From NCBI GenBank assembly GCA_022494885.1, contig JAGVSM010001179.1, forward strand, positions 23,838 to 87,837: a DNA stretch of 64,000 bases, given 5' to 3'. Below, in pieces: positions 41,753-54,200 of the stretch. Below the pieces are notes generated by a model. The model was not told where the DNA came from and ran no database searches. It was given only the letters and a program-made list of their open reading frames with translations. The stretch's first letter is position 1. The number at the start of each line of letters is the position of its first letter. A program made the position numbers and the translations under genes. This DNA is from Micrasema longulum. Its lineage: Eukaryota; Arthropoda; Insecta; Trichoptera; Brachycentridae.

Positions 41753-41904
41753 TTAAAATAATGTAGTAAAACTTAACAAAATAGATTTGAAAAAATATTA
41801 ATAATATAATTTAAAGAATAAATGATAATTTTATATAAATGTTCATTTAAATTTTGCGAGTACCCTCAGGTAAAAATCCTGCAAAAGAAAATCGACTGGA
41901 GATT

Positions 41905-41948
41905 AGTCGGTCTCATGGTGTACTGGTTATTGCGTTCGCCAGGAATTG
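41905..41948 (+). repeat. tRNA-like SINE head fragment
   Basis: 'ggtctcatggtgtactggtt' and 'attgcgttcgcc' resemble the 5' half of a SINE head. The B-box half is missing. Confidence 0.4.
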
Positions 41949-42479
41949 AATAAATAAATACTTGCAAAGTAATAAATATCTATCAACCGTATTGTATTTT
42001 ATCATGCAGTGTAGATTTTTTATGGGAGCTTAAATTACTCGTAAAATTGAGCCACTTAGTAAACTTGGCACACCTTTTATATTACTTCGTCAATGTGTTG
42101 TCACGTGAAATATAAAACCCTTTTTAAATATGGTATTCATTTTTCGAGGCATCTGTGTTTCTGTGGTGCTAATTATGAATTATTATCAAAAATGATCTAA
42201 CGGCAGCGCCGGCATTCGAAAGAAATAATTGTGAGCTGATTAAGTGCCTCATTACTACAATATATGGAAATTCTGATGATATTGTATGACGTATGGATGG
42301 ATGGCGTCATTGTCAACCTGTAGATCATTGTTCCCGCAAGTCCCGTGCGCATGGGGGGGAGGTGGCCAGAGTTCCCAGCCTCAAAGGATGTTTTACTCTC
42401 GCAAATGCTAAAAACATATGAGGGGGGGGGTTAGCTTAGGTTTTCAACCTTTCTAAATTTGCTGTTAACTCAAGAGGAT
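41949..42479. other. Unassigned DNA with G-runs
   Basis: Contains 'gcatgggggggaggtgg' near 42350 and a nine-G run at 42422-42430. No gene. Confidence 0.3.
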
Positions 42480-42590
42480 TTCACCCCCTTAACCACTTAA
42501 ACCAGCCAATGACAGGCCCTGTAAATGCCTAGACTTCCATATTCCCCTATTTAAGGTATTCTCCATCCCTGTTGTAATTTGTAAATATAG
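42480..42590 (-). repeat. Family A repeat, partial
   Basis: 'accacttaaaccagccaatg', 'gccctgtaaatgcctagact' and 'ctccatccctgttgtaattt'. Confidence 0.7.
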
Positions 42591-42729
42591 GAAAATGTTT
42601 TAAAATCGGTAGAATATCCATCGAGTTCTGGAGATTGCTCCGAAAATCGGTAGGGTTGGTAACGTCGACTATGAAGTACAGTGACAAAAGTGAGATTTTT
42701 CATGCGCCCGGACGCTGAAACAAATTTAC

Positions 42730-43680
42730 AAATTGTATATTTTTTTTCCTTTTTTTATTTATTTATAAAAAACAATTAAAAATACAATATTACAACTAAA
42801 TACAATTTTTTACATTAATCAAATACATATATTTACATTAACTTTTCCCATTACGTAAAAGAAATAAACAATTCTTGAGTACATAATGGGGAGTGGCGTC
42901 TTACAATAGATTATTTTATTTTAATTAATAATACTTTCAGGATAGCATAAATAAATTACAAAAAAAATATAAACGATGTTTTCAATCAGTGTTACATAAA
43001 GAAGAATTATAGATGTAATTTTTCACTTCTATTCAAATATATTGTATTCCTAACTGTACTTTTTATTATCTTTGTTCATTTCATTAAAGAAAAATATTCC
43101 CCTGTAAGTATAATGATGTTTTGCTGTAGTTGTTTTTAATTTATGAATTAAGATATTACCACCTGTTCTAGGTCGCGTACTTACGTTTTGTGACCTAGAA
43201 AAACTACTATTTATTTTATCTTTATGTATTTGAAGCAAACAATTCTTTTTATATAGCAATTTTATATCTAAAACCTTAATTTTTTTAAATAATTGAACAG
43301 TGGGAAAATTAGACGGTTTTTTCAAAATAACTTTTTAAATTATTTTTTGTATTGTTTCAACCGGTAAAATATTTGTTTTAAAAGCACCACCCCATCCGAT
43401 TATTCCGTACTGTAATATGGATTGGGCGAATGCAAATTGATTTCAATTTTTCGACGGTTAATATATTCCTTAATCTAATAAATACATATATAAGTTTTCT
43501 CATTCTATTTACAATATTATTTATTTGCTCCTTCCATTTTATATTTTTATCAATTATAACGCCTAAATATTTTATGCTTTTTTCTTCAGTGATTTGAAAT
43601 ATTTGATATGTTTGTCGTCCTTGTATTCGCGTCTTAATACCCCCTGCCTCCCCCCGTTCACTTCCGTCGTTTGACGACGT
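42730..43680 (-). pseudogene. LINE RT thumb/C-terminus and 3' UTR
   Basis: The minus strand reads KSIKYLGVIIDKNIKWKEQI and NRMRKLIYVFIRLRNIL (thumb), and after decay RPRTGGNILIHKLKTTTAKH and YTYRGIFFFNEM (C-terminus, to 43050). The AT-rich UTR extends to 42730. Another scrap of this C-terminus lies at 49155-49245. Confidence 0.65.
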
Positions 43681-43810
43681 CACGCCCGTTATTGCCCGCT
43701 CCCGGACCAGACTGGCGGGAACAGAGACTCGAGAGTCTGTCGTCCGTCTGGAGACAAAATTTGTCTCCGCGCCTTTAGTTCTATCGTTTATCTGAAGATC
43801 GTAAATTGTG

Positions 43811-44665
43811 ATGGGTATGATTAGGATATTAAAAATAATGATTATGGGAATGGTTGAGATAAATAATAATGAGGATGGTGAAGATAATAAGATAGTTAAA
43901 ATAATGATGATGGGGATAGTTGAGATAGTAAATAATATTTCGATGGTGTGGATAGTTAAAATAATAATGACACTGGTTGAGATAGTAAAGAATATACTGA
44001 TGTGTGTGGTTAAGATAGTTGAAATAATGATTATGGGAATGGTTGAGATAAATAATAATGAGGACGGTGAAGATCATAAGATAGTTAAAATAATGATGAT
44101 GGGAATGGTTGAGATAGTAAAGAATATTCTGATGTGTGTGGATAGTTAAAATAATAATGACAATGGTTGAGATAGTAAAGAATATGCTGATGTGTGTGGT
44201 TAAGATAGTTAAAATAATGATTATGGTTATGGTTGAGGTAGTAAAGAATATTCTGATGTGTGTGGGTAGTTAAAATAATAATGAAAATGGTTGAGATAGT
44301 AAATATTTTGCTGATATGTGTGGTTAAGATAGTTAAAATAATGATAATGGGAATGGTTGAGATAGTAGAGAATATGTTGATGAATATAATTAAAGTTATG
44401 ATGATGGGAATGGTTGAGATAGTAAAGCTGATGTGGCTGATTAAGGTAGTTCAAACAATGATGATGGGAATGGTTGAGATAGTAAAGAATATGCTGATAT
44501 GTGTGGTTAACATAGTTAAAATAATGATGATGGGAATGATTGAGATAGTAGAGAATATGTTGCTGTGTCTGGATAGTTAAAATAATAATGAGAATGGTTG
44601 AGATAGCAAAGCTGATGTGGGCGATTAAGATAGTTAAAATAATGATGATGGGAATGATGAACTTC
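43811..44665. repeat. Purine-rich satellite array (66/57-bp alternation)
   Basis: Units begin at 'gggaatggttgagatagtaa'-type blocks at 43846, 43912, 43969, 44035, 44101, 44158 and 44224. The spacing is 66, 57, 66, 66, 57 and 66 bp, so it is a compound repeat. The plus strand is G/A/T-rich and nearly C-free. Frames open on both strands are a by-product of the repeat. Confidence 0.85.
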
Positions 44666-45120
44666 AGCCCTACGGGAAATTGGATACAAAAACGTTTTCT
44701 TACGCGCGGTAAAAATTAGAGCATTTAATTGTAAGGCAGTTTCTCGAAAATGATATTTTTATAAAAATGAACTACTCTAAACGACGTCACTAGTTCATAT
44801 GAATCTACCAATGATAAGAGAGTCGTGAAAGATTTCCGGTTTACGGTATTTCATCGGACCAATCGGTAGAACTGACCGACAAGAAGCGGAAGAGAACTAG
44901 CCACGTCACACGCGGAGTAATTTCAGAATGTGAAGAAGATTACTTTTTGCACCACAACAGGCCAGAAGGCTCAATCACAGTGGTGATTTACATCACAGGA
45001 AAACTGCTGAATGGTGCAGATTCAATAAAAAACTCGCACGCATCCGAAACCATTTTGAACATAGATGGTCATCCAATCATTTTCTCTCGTACCCAAATCA
45101 AAATTGAATTTCCTTTGCAG

Positions 45121-45297
45121 GGTCATCCGGCCTGCGGTTCGAGGTCGAGCCGGCGGACGCGGCCGCCCCGGCGGGGGGCGCAGCCGCGCTGCAGTGCGCG
45201 CTGGTCGACGGGCAAGTGCGCTCTGTGCTGCTATGCTAGCCCCCGCCGCGCCGCTGGACGAGGCGCCGCCGCTGGACCCCGCCGGAGACCCCTACAG
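45121..45297 (+). CDS. fra: fra exon: Ig1 first half (apparent frameshift)
   Basis: The acceptor is 'aattgaatttcctttgcag' and the donor is tacAG|gtgaga at 45298. The first part reads SGLRFEVEPADAAAPAGGAA and LQC (first Ig cysteine). Before the end, the frame must change to read PLDEAPPLDPAGDPYR, which joins the next exon correctly. In the first frame a TAG is met after 'VRSVLLC' at about 45236. The Ig1 tryptophan expected in this interval is not found in any frame. The base change equals loss of one nucleotide (or gain of two). An assembly error is as likely as a real lesion. Confidence 0.8.
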
Positions 45298-48200
45298 GTG
45301 AGAAACGCGATGCGGTCGTCTGTTGTATTGTTTTGGTTCAATTCAGAATTGTTGTCATTGTTGTCATCTTTTTCATTTTAATTTCTTTATCACCCTCATA
45401 ATTCTCTTCTTTACTATCTTCTCTTTCTATATCGGTATTTTCCATCATCCTCTCCTTTAAAATTACAGTGATCATTCTCTTTGCTATCTCAATCATTGCC
45501 ATAATCATTCCATCTTCAACTCTAAAATCTTCTCATTATTTATCATCCTAATCATTCCCATCCCATTCATCATCCTCGCCTTTGAAATGACCACAACAAC
45601 AACATTCCCTTTCCGCACCTAATGGTGCATAGGGCACTGCATTGGTACACCAATCGCAGCGTATCTTGATCATTTTTTGTTACATGAAGGTAAGATAATC
45701 AGTCTGACGCTTCAGGTACCAGTCAAGGAACTATGAAATATTCTGGTGTGAAAACACCCTTTCAAATAAATATTTCATATTAACCATGTCGGAAATCGAA
45801 CCCGAGACCTCTCACATGTTAGGCAAACGCGCTGACCACTACACTACGAGGCCGATGAAATTACCACAATCATCTTGTTTGTCATCTTAATAATTCCAAT
45901 AATTATCTTCTATTCTTCAATATTCTTGTATTGTCTTCCCAATCATTTCCATCATCATCCTCTCCTTTGAAATTGCAATTATCATTTATTTTTCCATCCT
46001 CATAAATCCCATAATTATCTTCTACTTTTACAATCTTCTCCTTATTTATTATCCTAATAATTACTCATTCTCTCCTTCGAAATGACTATAATCACTTCTT
46101 TGACACAATTATTACTTTTTATACTCTAAAATTATCTCCTTCTTTATCATCCCAATCATCCCAATCATTATTCGTCATCATCCTCTACATTCGTTCGGGT
46201 TGTTCAAAGTGGCACCGATAGCTGAAAAACTAGAAAGCAAGATGAGATGGTATGGTCACGTCATGCGTAGAGATGAGGACTATTCACTAAGAAGAGCGCT
46301 TGACATCCCAGCTAAAACTAGGAGTAGAGGCAGACCCCCAGCAACATGGTGGTCTTCTATTGAGTAATTGGCAGCCCAGAATGTTTCAATTGTGACAACC
46401 CAGGACAGAAGATCCTGGCGCTTACGTACAAGGATGCCCGACCTTGGATGAACCGGGATATAGGGGCAGGGAGAAGAAGAAGGTCTCCCCTTTAGAAATA
46501 CCCTAGTCATCTTCTTAGCCATCTTAATAAATATATTATTATTCCATCTTCCTCTACAACATTTTCCTTAATTATCATTTCCCTCTTTCCCATCATCCTC
46601 TCCTTTGAAGGCACCAAAATTACCCCATACTTTCTTCTACTCTACAATCATCTTCTTTATCATCCTAATCATTCCCATCATCATCCTTCCCATAAAATTA
46701 CCATAATAATATTTTTTCCATCTCAATAGTTCCCATTATTATCTTCTACTTTACAATCTTCTCCTTCTTTATCATCCCAATAATTCCCATTATCATCCTC
46801 TCCTTTGGATTCGCCATAATCATATTTTTCTATCTCAATAATAAGTATCTTCTACTTTATAATCTTCTCCTTCTTTATCATCCCATTCATTCTCATTATC
46901 ATCCTCTCCTTTAAATTCGCCATAATCATCTTTTTCTATCTCAATAGTTCCCATAATTATCTTCTACTTTGCAATCTTCTCCTTCTTTATCATCCCATTT
47001 ATTCCCTCTATCATCCTCTCCTTTGATTTCGCCATAATCTTCTTTATCATCCCGACCATTCCCATTATCATCCTCTCCTTTGAATTCGCCATAATCATAT
47101 TTTTCTTAACCATCTTAATCATTCCCACCACCGTCTTCTCCTTTTTAATCATCATATCCCCTTTATACATATAATTATCATCACTACTTTCTTGTTATAT
47201 CTTATCTCAATCATCCCCACCATCGTCTTCTCCTTAACCATCACTATCCCCTTTATGTTTATCATTATCATCACCAACTTCTTGTTCTTTATCTTTATCA
47301 TCTCAATCGTTCGCTTCGGCAGTTTTTCCTTTAAAATCATCGTAATTATCTACAAAAGCGCAAGTTTTCTCCAGTTGCAACATGTAGTGCTCCCGTCTTT
47401 GCAGAAGCATCCTGGCAAACGGGACCCTGCAGCTGACGCAGCTGGGCAGCGGGGCTCCGGCCGGAGACTACCAGTGCCTGCTGACGGCCGACGGGGAGGG
47501 AACCATCGTCTCCCGAGTGGCCACCGTGCAGCTGCCTAGTAAGTGGACCACCATTACGCTGTATGCGCATGCGCTGCAGCTCGTTGGAGCTACTTGTCTG
47601 TGGCCTTTAGCTCTTCTGAAGTTGGCGGCAGCTGTTTTTCCACCAACAATGTCGTACCATTGATTTATTTTTTGATTGTTTAATATTCTTTCTAATGTAC
47701 AGACATATATCTTTCGATTAAACAGATTTTTTCTTGATCGATATCTGTGAAATGACATTTTATTTATTTATTTATTTATTAACGGACATTGTCCATGTAT
47801 ACAATTTATAAGGTTTAAATATGACAATAAAAGAATAGTTTAAAACATTTTTAAAAAAAAGAAAGAAGCATTGACAAACATAAGGGACATCGAGACAAGA
47901 TCTGGACTATTTATTTAGTGCTCGTTTAAATCCTTGTAAACTTAAACCAAAATAGTACAGATCTTGTCTTGAGTTAACAATACGACAAAGACGGGTCATT
48001 GGAGAATTTAGGCCATAGTTTGTTCTATGCTGATCGATGAACAGTACTTCATTGTTTCAATCTACGAGTCGGAATATTGAATTTTACTTGTCGCAGTAAT
48101 GATGGAACATCGATTATACCATTTAGTATGCCGAACATATATATGGAGTCAATATTAGTTCTACGTTTTGTAGACTAGAAATATATAACATTGACTCTAT

Positions 48201-51200
48201 TTCAGCATAAGAATAATTATCTCTCTCTAGTCCGAGCATCCACGCTATTTTTCGAAGCGAGCGATGTTGGACTGATTCAATGTGATTTATGCGATTGACA
48301 TAGAATGGAGACCAGACCACTATTCTAGGAGGCATATTCTAGAAGAGGGCGAATATGTATATCACATGTCTTTTTGCGCTAAATTCTTGATAAGATTTTT
48401 ATTTTCAAATCCCAAGTAATCAGTATATTATATATTGTAAGTTTCTATTTAATAATCTCCATTTATATTGTTATAGTAATTTCTGTATTGTATAATACTA
48501 ATTTTTAAACTAATAGGTGCATATTTTAACCATAACGTAGGTTAAATGCTGTCGAAATGCAATCCTCATTGTGCCTCAGGCGAATGTGTGGTAAAACGAT
48601 GTATGATAGGTGCGCAAATGTCGAGATCCGTGAGACTAAGTAAGGCTGAGACTAGCATTCGAGACAGAACCGTGAAAGGGGTGCTGCGTTGGTTTGGACA
48701 TGTAGAGCGAATGGACAGCGAAAGAACGGCTAAAAGGATCTACGATGCGAATGTTGATGGATGCAGAAAACGAGAAAGACCGATAAAGACATGGCACGAT
48801 CAAGTCCATCAAATACTTGAAGATGGACATGTCGAGAGTAGGAATAATCGGCGTTCGTGCATGAGAAGCTGTGTGAATATAGAGGAAGCGAGGTCTGTAT
48901 GCAAAGACAGAGTGATATGGCGTTCTATCCTCTCTGCTTACCTCTACGGGGAAACGGCGTGATGGTTTATTTGTTTGTTTTTAAACGTAGTTTAAAATCA
49001 CTCATATTTATTGACTCATTCTGGTGAGAAGCCATTGTCTTGCTCAGAGTGCCAATACAAATGTTCATCGCTTAGTTCAATTATTTTAAAAATGTAATGT
49101 TTTAGATATAAAACTGTCATATAAAAAGAATTGTCGTAATATCTTTATTCCCAAATTAAAAACAACTACAGCACAACATCATTATATTTAAAGGAGGAAT
49201 ATTTTTCTTTAATGAAATGAACAAAGATAATAAAAACTATTGTCAGGAATTCAATATTTTTTTATTTCAAATTTTTAACATTCGCTTTAGTAGATGATAA
49301 TCATTTTCACAATTAAGATTAAAGTAGAGGAGGATTTTGTTGTGTAGAGAGTTGAACTCGTTCCAGGTCTGCCGATCTTCGACGCGGAGCCCCAGGACTT
49401 GACGCTTTACCCCCGGGAGTCAGCCTTCTTCCCCTGCTCCGTCAGGTCCCGGGTCCCAGCGTACTCCAAGCCGATGGCCGTCACTAGGCAGCACCATCCG
49501 TCGGGACCACTAGACGTTAAGGTAATAAGGAATTTCGGTAAATCAAATGAACATATTGCATCGACCTTTATGGGAATTAGACCCGATGACTCAAGCGTGG
49601 TAAAAAAAATGGCTTAACACAACCTCGAATAGAAGGCAGCCTGCTTGTGAGAAAATGGATGGGTGAATGAATTATCAATGACAGTATCTGTATACGTTAG
49701 TTTCCGATATATTTTTAAATATATTTGGTTGTTTTTGATTGTTAATGTTAAGTCTAAAAAAATTAAATGATTATCTTTTTGAATTTCTTAAGTATTTTTT
49801 TTTTGTTAAAGTTTTTAACGTAAATATCAGTTGGTTGGAAGAAATTGCCAATTTGCAATAAGCCCGCCAATGTACAATTTACATTATGTACAAAAGTAAA
49901 AAAAATAAATATATATTTATATTAATTTTAGAAACAAGTTTAATTGGCGTTCTGTCCCAGTCCAAATACAGAAAATATCATCAATGTTACCCCGATTGGT
50001 TAGTGTTCCTTTGTCTAAAGGCGATTTTGAAATTGAATTTAACAAATTTCAATAAATAACGAATACACCGCCAAATTAATTGATACCCTTTTAAATGTAG
50101 AACAGCGTTTCCTATTATTAAGGATACTTTCAAAACTTTACTTCAAAATGCTTTTATGTAACCATAGAAACTGGTTCGGTGTTCTTTAATAAAATCATCG
50201 ACCTATTAATGCACATAGAAGCACCCGGAAGCCTCTGAAATTATGACACTTAACTTATGCCCAAACGCTCAGTTCTGCCCTATGCGTATTTAGTCGTTCT
50301 TTAACCGCCAGTCGGGTTTTGACGTGAGCTTGATATTTGATTCGAAACCGAAATGCTTAGTTGTGTCGTGAAAGCGTGTAAAAACCGTTTGGATGAACGT
50401 AAAAAAATGATATAACTTTTTATCGGTAAGTAGGTACCTAGGTACTTGTTTGTGATTAAATTCCAGAATCAAAAATTATTTATTTTCAAATATTGAATTT
50501 AAGTAGGTACCTAGGTACTTGTTTATGGTTGAATTCCCAAACTAAAAATAATTAATTTTCATATTCTTTCTTCTCAGAATTCTTTTGCAAATGTCAAACT
50601 CTGCTCGTCTCACCAACAGCGATTTTGAAAAATGTATTGAATATTCGTTATTTTTATTTTAGATTACCAAAAATCCAGTAAAAGAAATTAACGGAATAAA
50701 TAAAGATTGGGATCCATAAAAAACGAATGTTGTTTGTAAACATTCAAAAACAACTTTTTTAATACACAAAAAACAACATCCTTCTATTTTTTTATACATG
50801 CATTCTCGGCGAATACAGTCCTGGTAAACGATGTGGATGTTCAAACATGGGCAGAAAGGTGAATGTTACAGAGTGTGTAAAGTGGCCACTTAAACCAGCC
50901 AATGACAGGTCATAAGCCCTGTAAATGCCTAGACTTCCATATCCCCTTATCAAAAATTTTCCCTCTCGGTTGAAATAAATTTAAATATGAACAACTCCCT
51001 AGGGAGGAAATCCAGCCAGTCTGCAAGCATTTGGACATAATCAAACATTGATGAAAAAAGCATTTACCCTTCTTACTTTTTTCTAATTAATAATTTTAAG
51101 ATTTCAAAAGCTATAAATATGCTCATGGCAAAGATCTACATTTGGCTAAAAATCGCACGTAAATTGGTCCAGTAGTTATTCAGTCTATCTAGGACACACA

Positions 51201-54200
51201 TACAAACATTGCCGTTTATACATATCGATTTATTGTTTCCAGATCCAGTGGCTGAAAAATGAAGCGCCCATACGATTAGACGCCACCCGCATGACTGTCC
51301 TACCGTCGGGGGCTCTAGAGATTGACCCTGTTGGGCCCCAGGACAGTGGGGCCTACAGGTGCAATGTCTCTAGATACGGTGGTGCCGACTATAGGTGAGT
51401 GCTATCAAAATCCCCAACTTGCTGAAAAGGTTAGTTACAGCCTTTATTGGAAGAGAGGAGATCCTAAATGGTCACTATGACTGCCCCCTGCAAGAGACGT
51501 ATCGACTCAACTCGAGCACCCATAGCTAAAAGCTCTATATTCCCTGATTCCGCCTCAACCCAGGGACAAACTTCCTCTCCAGCAAAGTGGTTTCAGGTTG
51601 GAATAACTTGCCAAACATGGTTGTCCATTCCACCTAGGGGCAGCCGATTTAAGGAAGAGATGAGACTTGATAGAGACATAAAAGATCCTAAATGGTCACT
51701 ATGACTGCCCCGTGCCAGAGATGCATCGACTCAATCCGAGCACCCATCACTGGAAGCTCTATCCTCTCCAATTCCACCTCAACCCAGGGACAAACTTGTT
51801 CTCTGGCAGAGTGGTTTCAGGCTGGAATATCTTGCCGAACATGGTTGTCCATTCTGCCTAGGGGCAACCACCGAGACATGCAAAACCTTTCATTGCTACT
51901 TACTTTGTATTTATCTGTTTCCTCGTCTCTTGATAATATGCTTCCCAGATACAACACATGAAGATGAATGTTTTCAATTTTCAGATTAAGCAACAAAGCC
52001 CAGTTGACCATCAACACAGACTTGTCACTGGCCGAAACTGTGACAGCTCCTAAGTTCATAGCTGAGCCACTGTCACAAACTGTCATAGAAGGTGAGAAGA
52101 ATTACTGTATTGGAACCAGGTTGTGGTCCCGTGGTAGTGTAGTGGTAGTACCATCACAATTAAGTTATATCTTTGGTGTATAGTTAATACATTTGCGGTT
52201 TTATTGATATTTGTATGAAAGTCATTAACAACAATATTTTGAGTTTGTCCAAATTTTTGTAGACAAGGTTTCAACTCCCTGGGGAGCTGTTAATACTAAC
52301 AGTATTGGACAAACTCAAAATATTGTTGATAAATTACCTGGTCCATGAAGAAGTATAGAAATTGAAAAAATAATATTTTCAGGCGTTGCCTAGTATGTAG
52401 GTGAAATAATTCAATTAGATGAATCTCACCCGCATAAATAAAGGTTTCAGCTCTTTAACTTCACAAACATCAACAGATGAAAGAATTGAAGGAATATAGA
52501 TGTTCAAATTTAGGCATAATGGTGAATGTTACACAGTGTGTAAAGTGGCCACTTAAACCAGCCATTGACAGGTCATCAGCCCTGTAGATGCCTAGACTTA
52601 TACATTACCTTCTCTTAAATGTTCTTCATCTCTGTTGTAATATGTTAAAGTCATTAACTATAGAGTTTTGTAAGAAACGAAAATTATAAATATTATTAAA
52701 TTTAAATAGGTACTAACGAATCTAATAAATGTCAATCCACTAAAATTTGACCGTGCCGTTTTGATAAAGTTGATATTTGTAAAATAGGCTATTCTTTTTC
52801 GCGTATCGTCGGCTGGTTTGTTTATTTGGAAATTCTTGTAACAATGAACAGACTTAAAAATTTTCCATGATCGGAATCGATCATTTTCCTGAGCATAAAG
52901 AAACCCCGTTTTGTATGTAAAGAGTCACCGCACTCTCCCGCGATGTTTAGAAAGGTTAAGAATAAAAGGGTTAGAAATAAAATATATTTATCTGAACTGT
53001 TCTAGGTTCCCCCGTGGCGATGGACTGTGCAGCTTCCGGGAACCCCCGCCCGGAGATTATATGGCTGAATAACGGTGTGGCCGTAGATTTGAAGTAAGCA
53101 CTCCAACTTCTAAGTGACTGTATTATAATTCTGTGGGCTTATAATAGAGTTCCTATGCCAAAAAAGTTTGTTAGAAAGAGTTTTGTTTGTTCCTGTAGCG
53201 ACAGCAAAAACATAATGAGCAATTTCAGTAATTTTTTATGTTTTTATTTGTTATGAGACTTTCAAACTAACCTAAAAATTTTAAAAAGAAATAATTTGTG
53301 TATCGTATTATTAGTGCTACGATCTTTTACAGTTTTGTAATTTGCATATCTTGCATATACACATATCTACCAGTGGCGAGCGGTGATTTATTTTATAGGT
53401 AATCTACAAAAAAAAATTATCAATTTGTACATATAAGTACATAATATGTAAGCAATATAATTATAAATGACTATTTTTTTTGTGGTTCTGTGAAAATCAA
53501 CAATTATTATTGACTTTGGAAGTCTAGGCATTTACACGGCTTATGACCTGTCATTGGCTGGTTTAAGTGACCACTTTACACACTGTGTAACATTCACCAT
53601 TTGTTTATTTTAGTGAAGTTAAAGAGCTGAAACCTTTATTGTTGTTAAGAGATTCATCTGACTGAATTACTTTACACTCATTTAAGGTATTCTCCATCCC
53701 TGTTGTTATTTGTTATTATTAACCATGCGATATACGTAGCTTTGTTCTACGTATACTATTTTGATACTACAATACTTGTGCAAAAGTTTATTAAAAAATA
53801 CCACAATGACTTGAGTCATCCCTGAGCACTGGCCGATTCCCTTTAAAATAAATAATGCCAAAAATGGCCACTTTGAACGCCACATGTCCTATGTGATACA
53901 TAATACGCCGAAGGTTTTTTAAATAATGGTCTTAGTTTTTCTAGTGTGCAATTTGGATAATTTGGATCCCAGATGTTTAAACAAGCCATAATAACATCTG
54001 CTTGCTGCCGATAACCGTGCTCTAATCTCGGTACTATAATTGTTATCAGTCATTTCAGTACCTGAATATACTAAAGGGTATAGATTTTTAAAAAAGATGT
54101 TCGGCTTCTTTGTCAAAATATCATTCGCCGACCATTCTACGCATTCTCTATAAGACAAGAATTCCACAAATATCGAGCGCTTTATCACGGGGCACCCCTG

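Larger units (their letters stand above)
45370..47335. repeat. Pyrimidine-rich satellite array in fra intron
   Basis: Irregular units of roughly 100-120 bp built from 'tcatcctctcctttgaattc', 'gccataatcat', 'caatagttcccataattatc' and 'ttctccttctttatcatccc'. On the complement the unit contains 'gggaatgattgggatgataa', related to the 43811 array, so the two arrays face each other across the exon at 45121. A SINE2 and an RTE fragment are inserted. Confidence 0.8.

Noticed and set aside
43808..44580. Long open frames on both strands in the purine-rich array
   Set aside because: They are produced by repeat units lacking stop codons; composition is low-complexity and both strands are open.
45206..45229. 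A 24-nt GT…AG mini-intron in the first frazzled exon to explain the stop
   Set aside because: Far below any plausible insect intron length, and removal keeps the wrong frame at the exon end.
44947..45381. 144- and 78-codon ORFs across the first frazzled exon
   Set aside because: Shadows of the GC-rich exon; they run through the donor site and include intron sequence.
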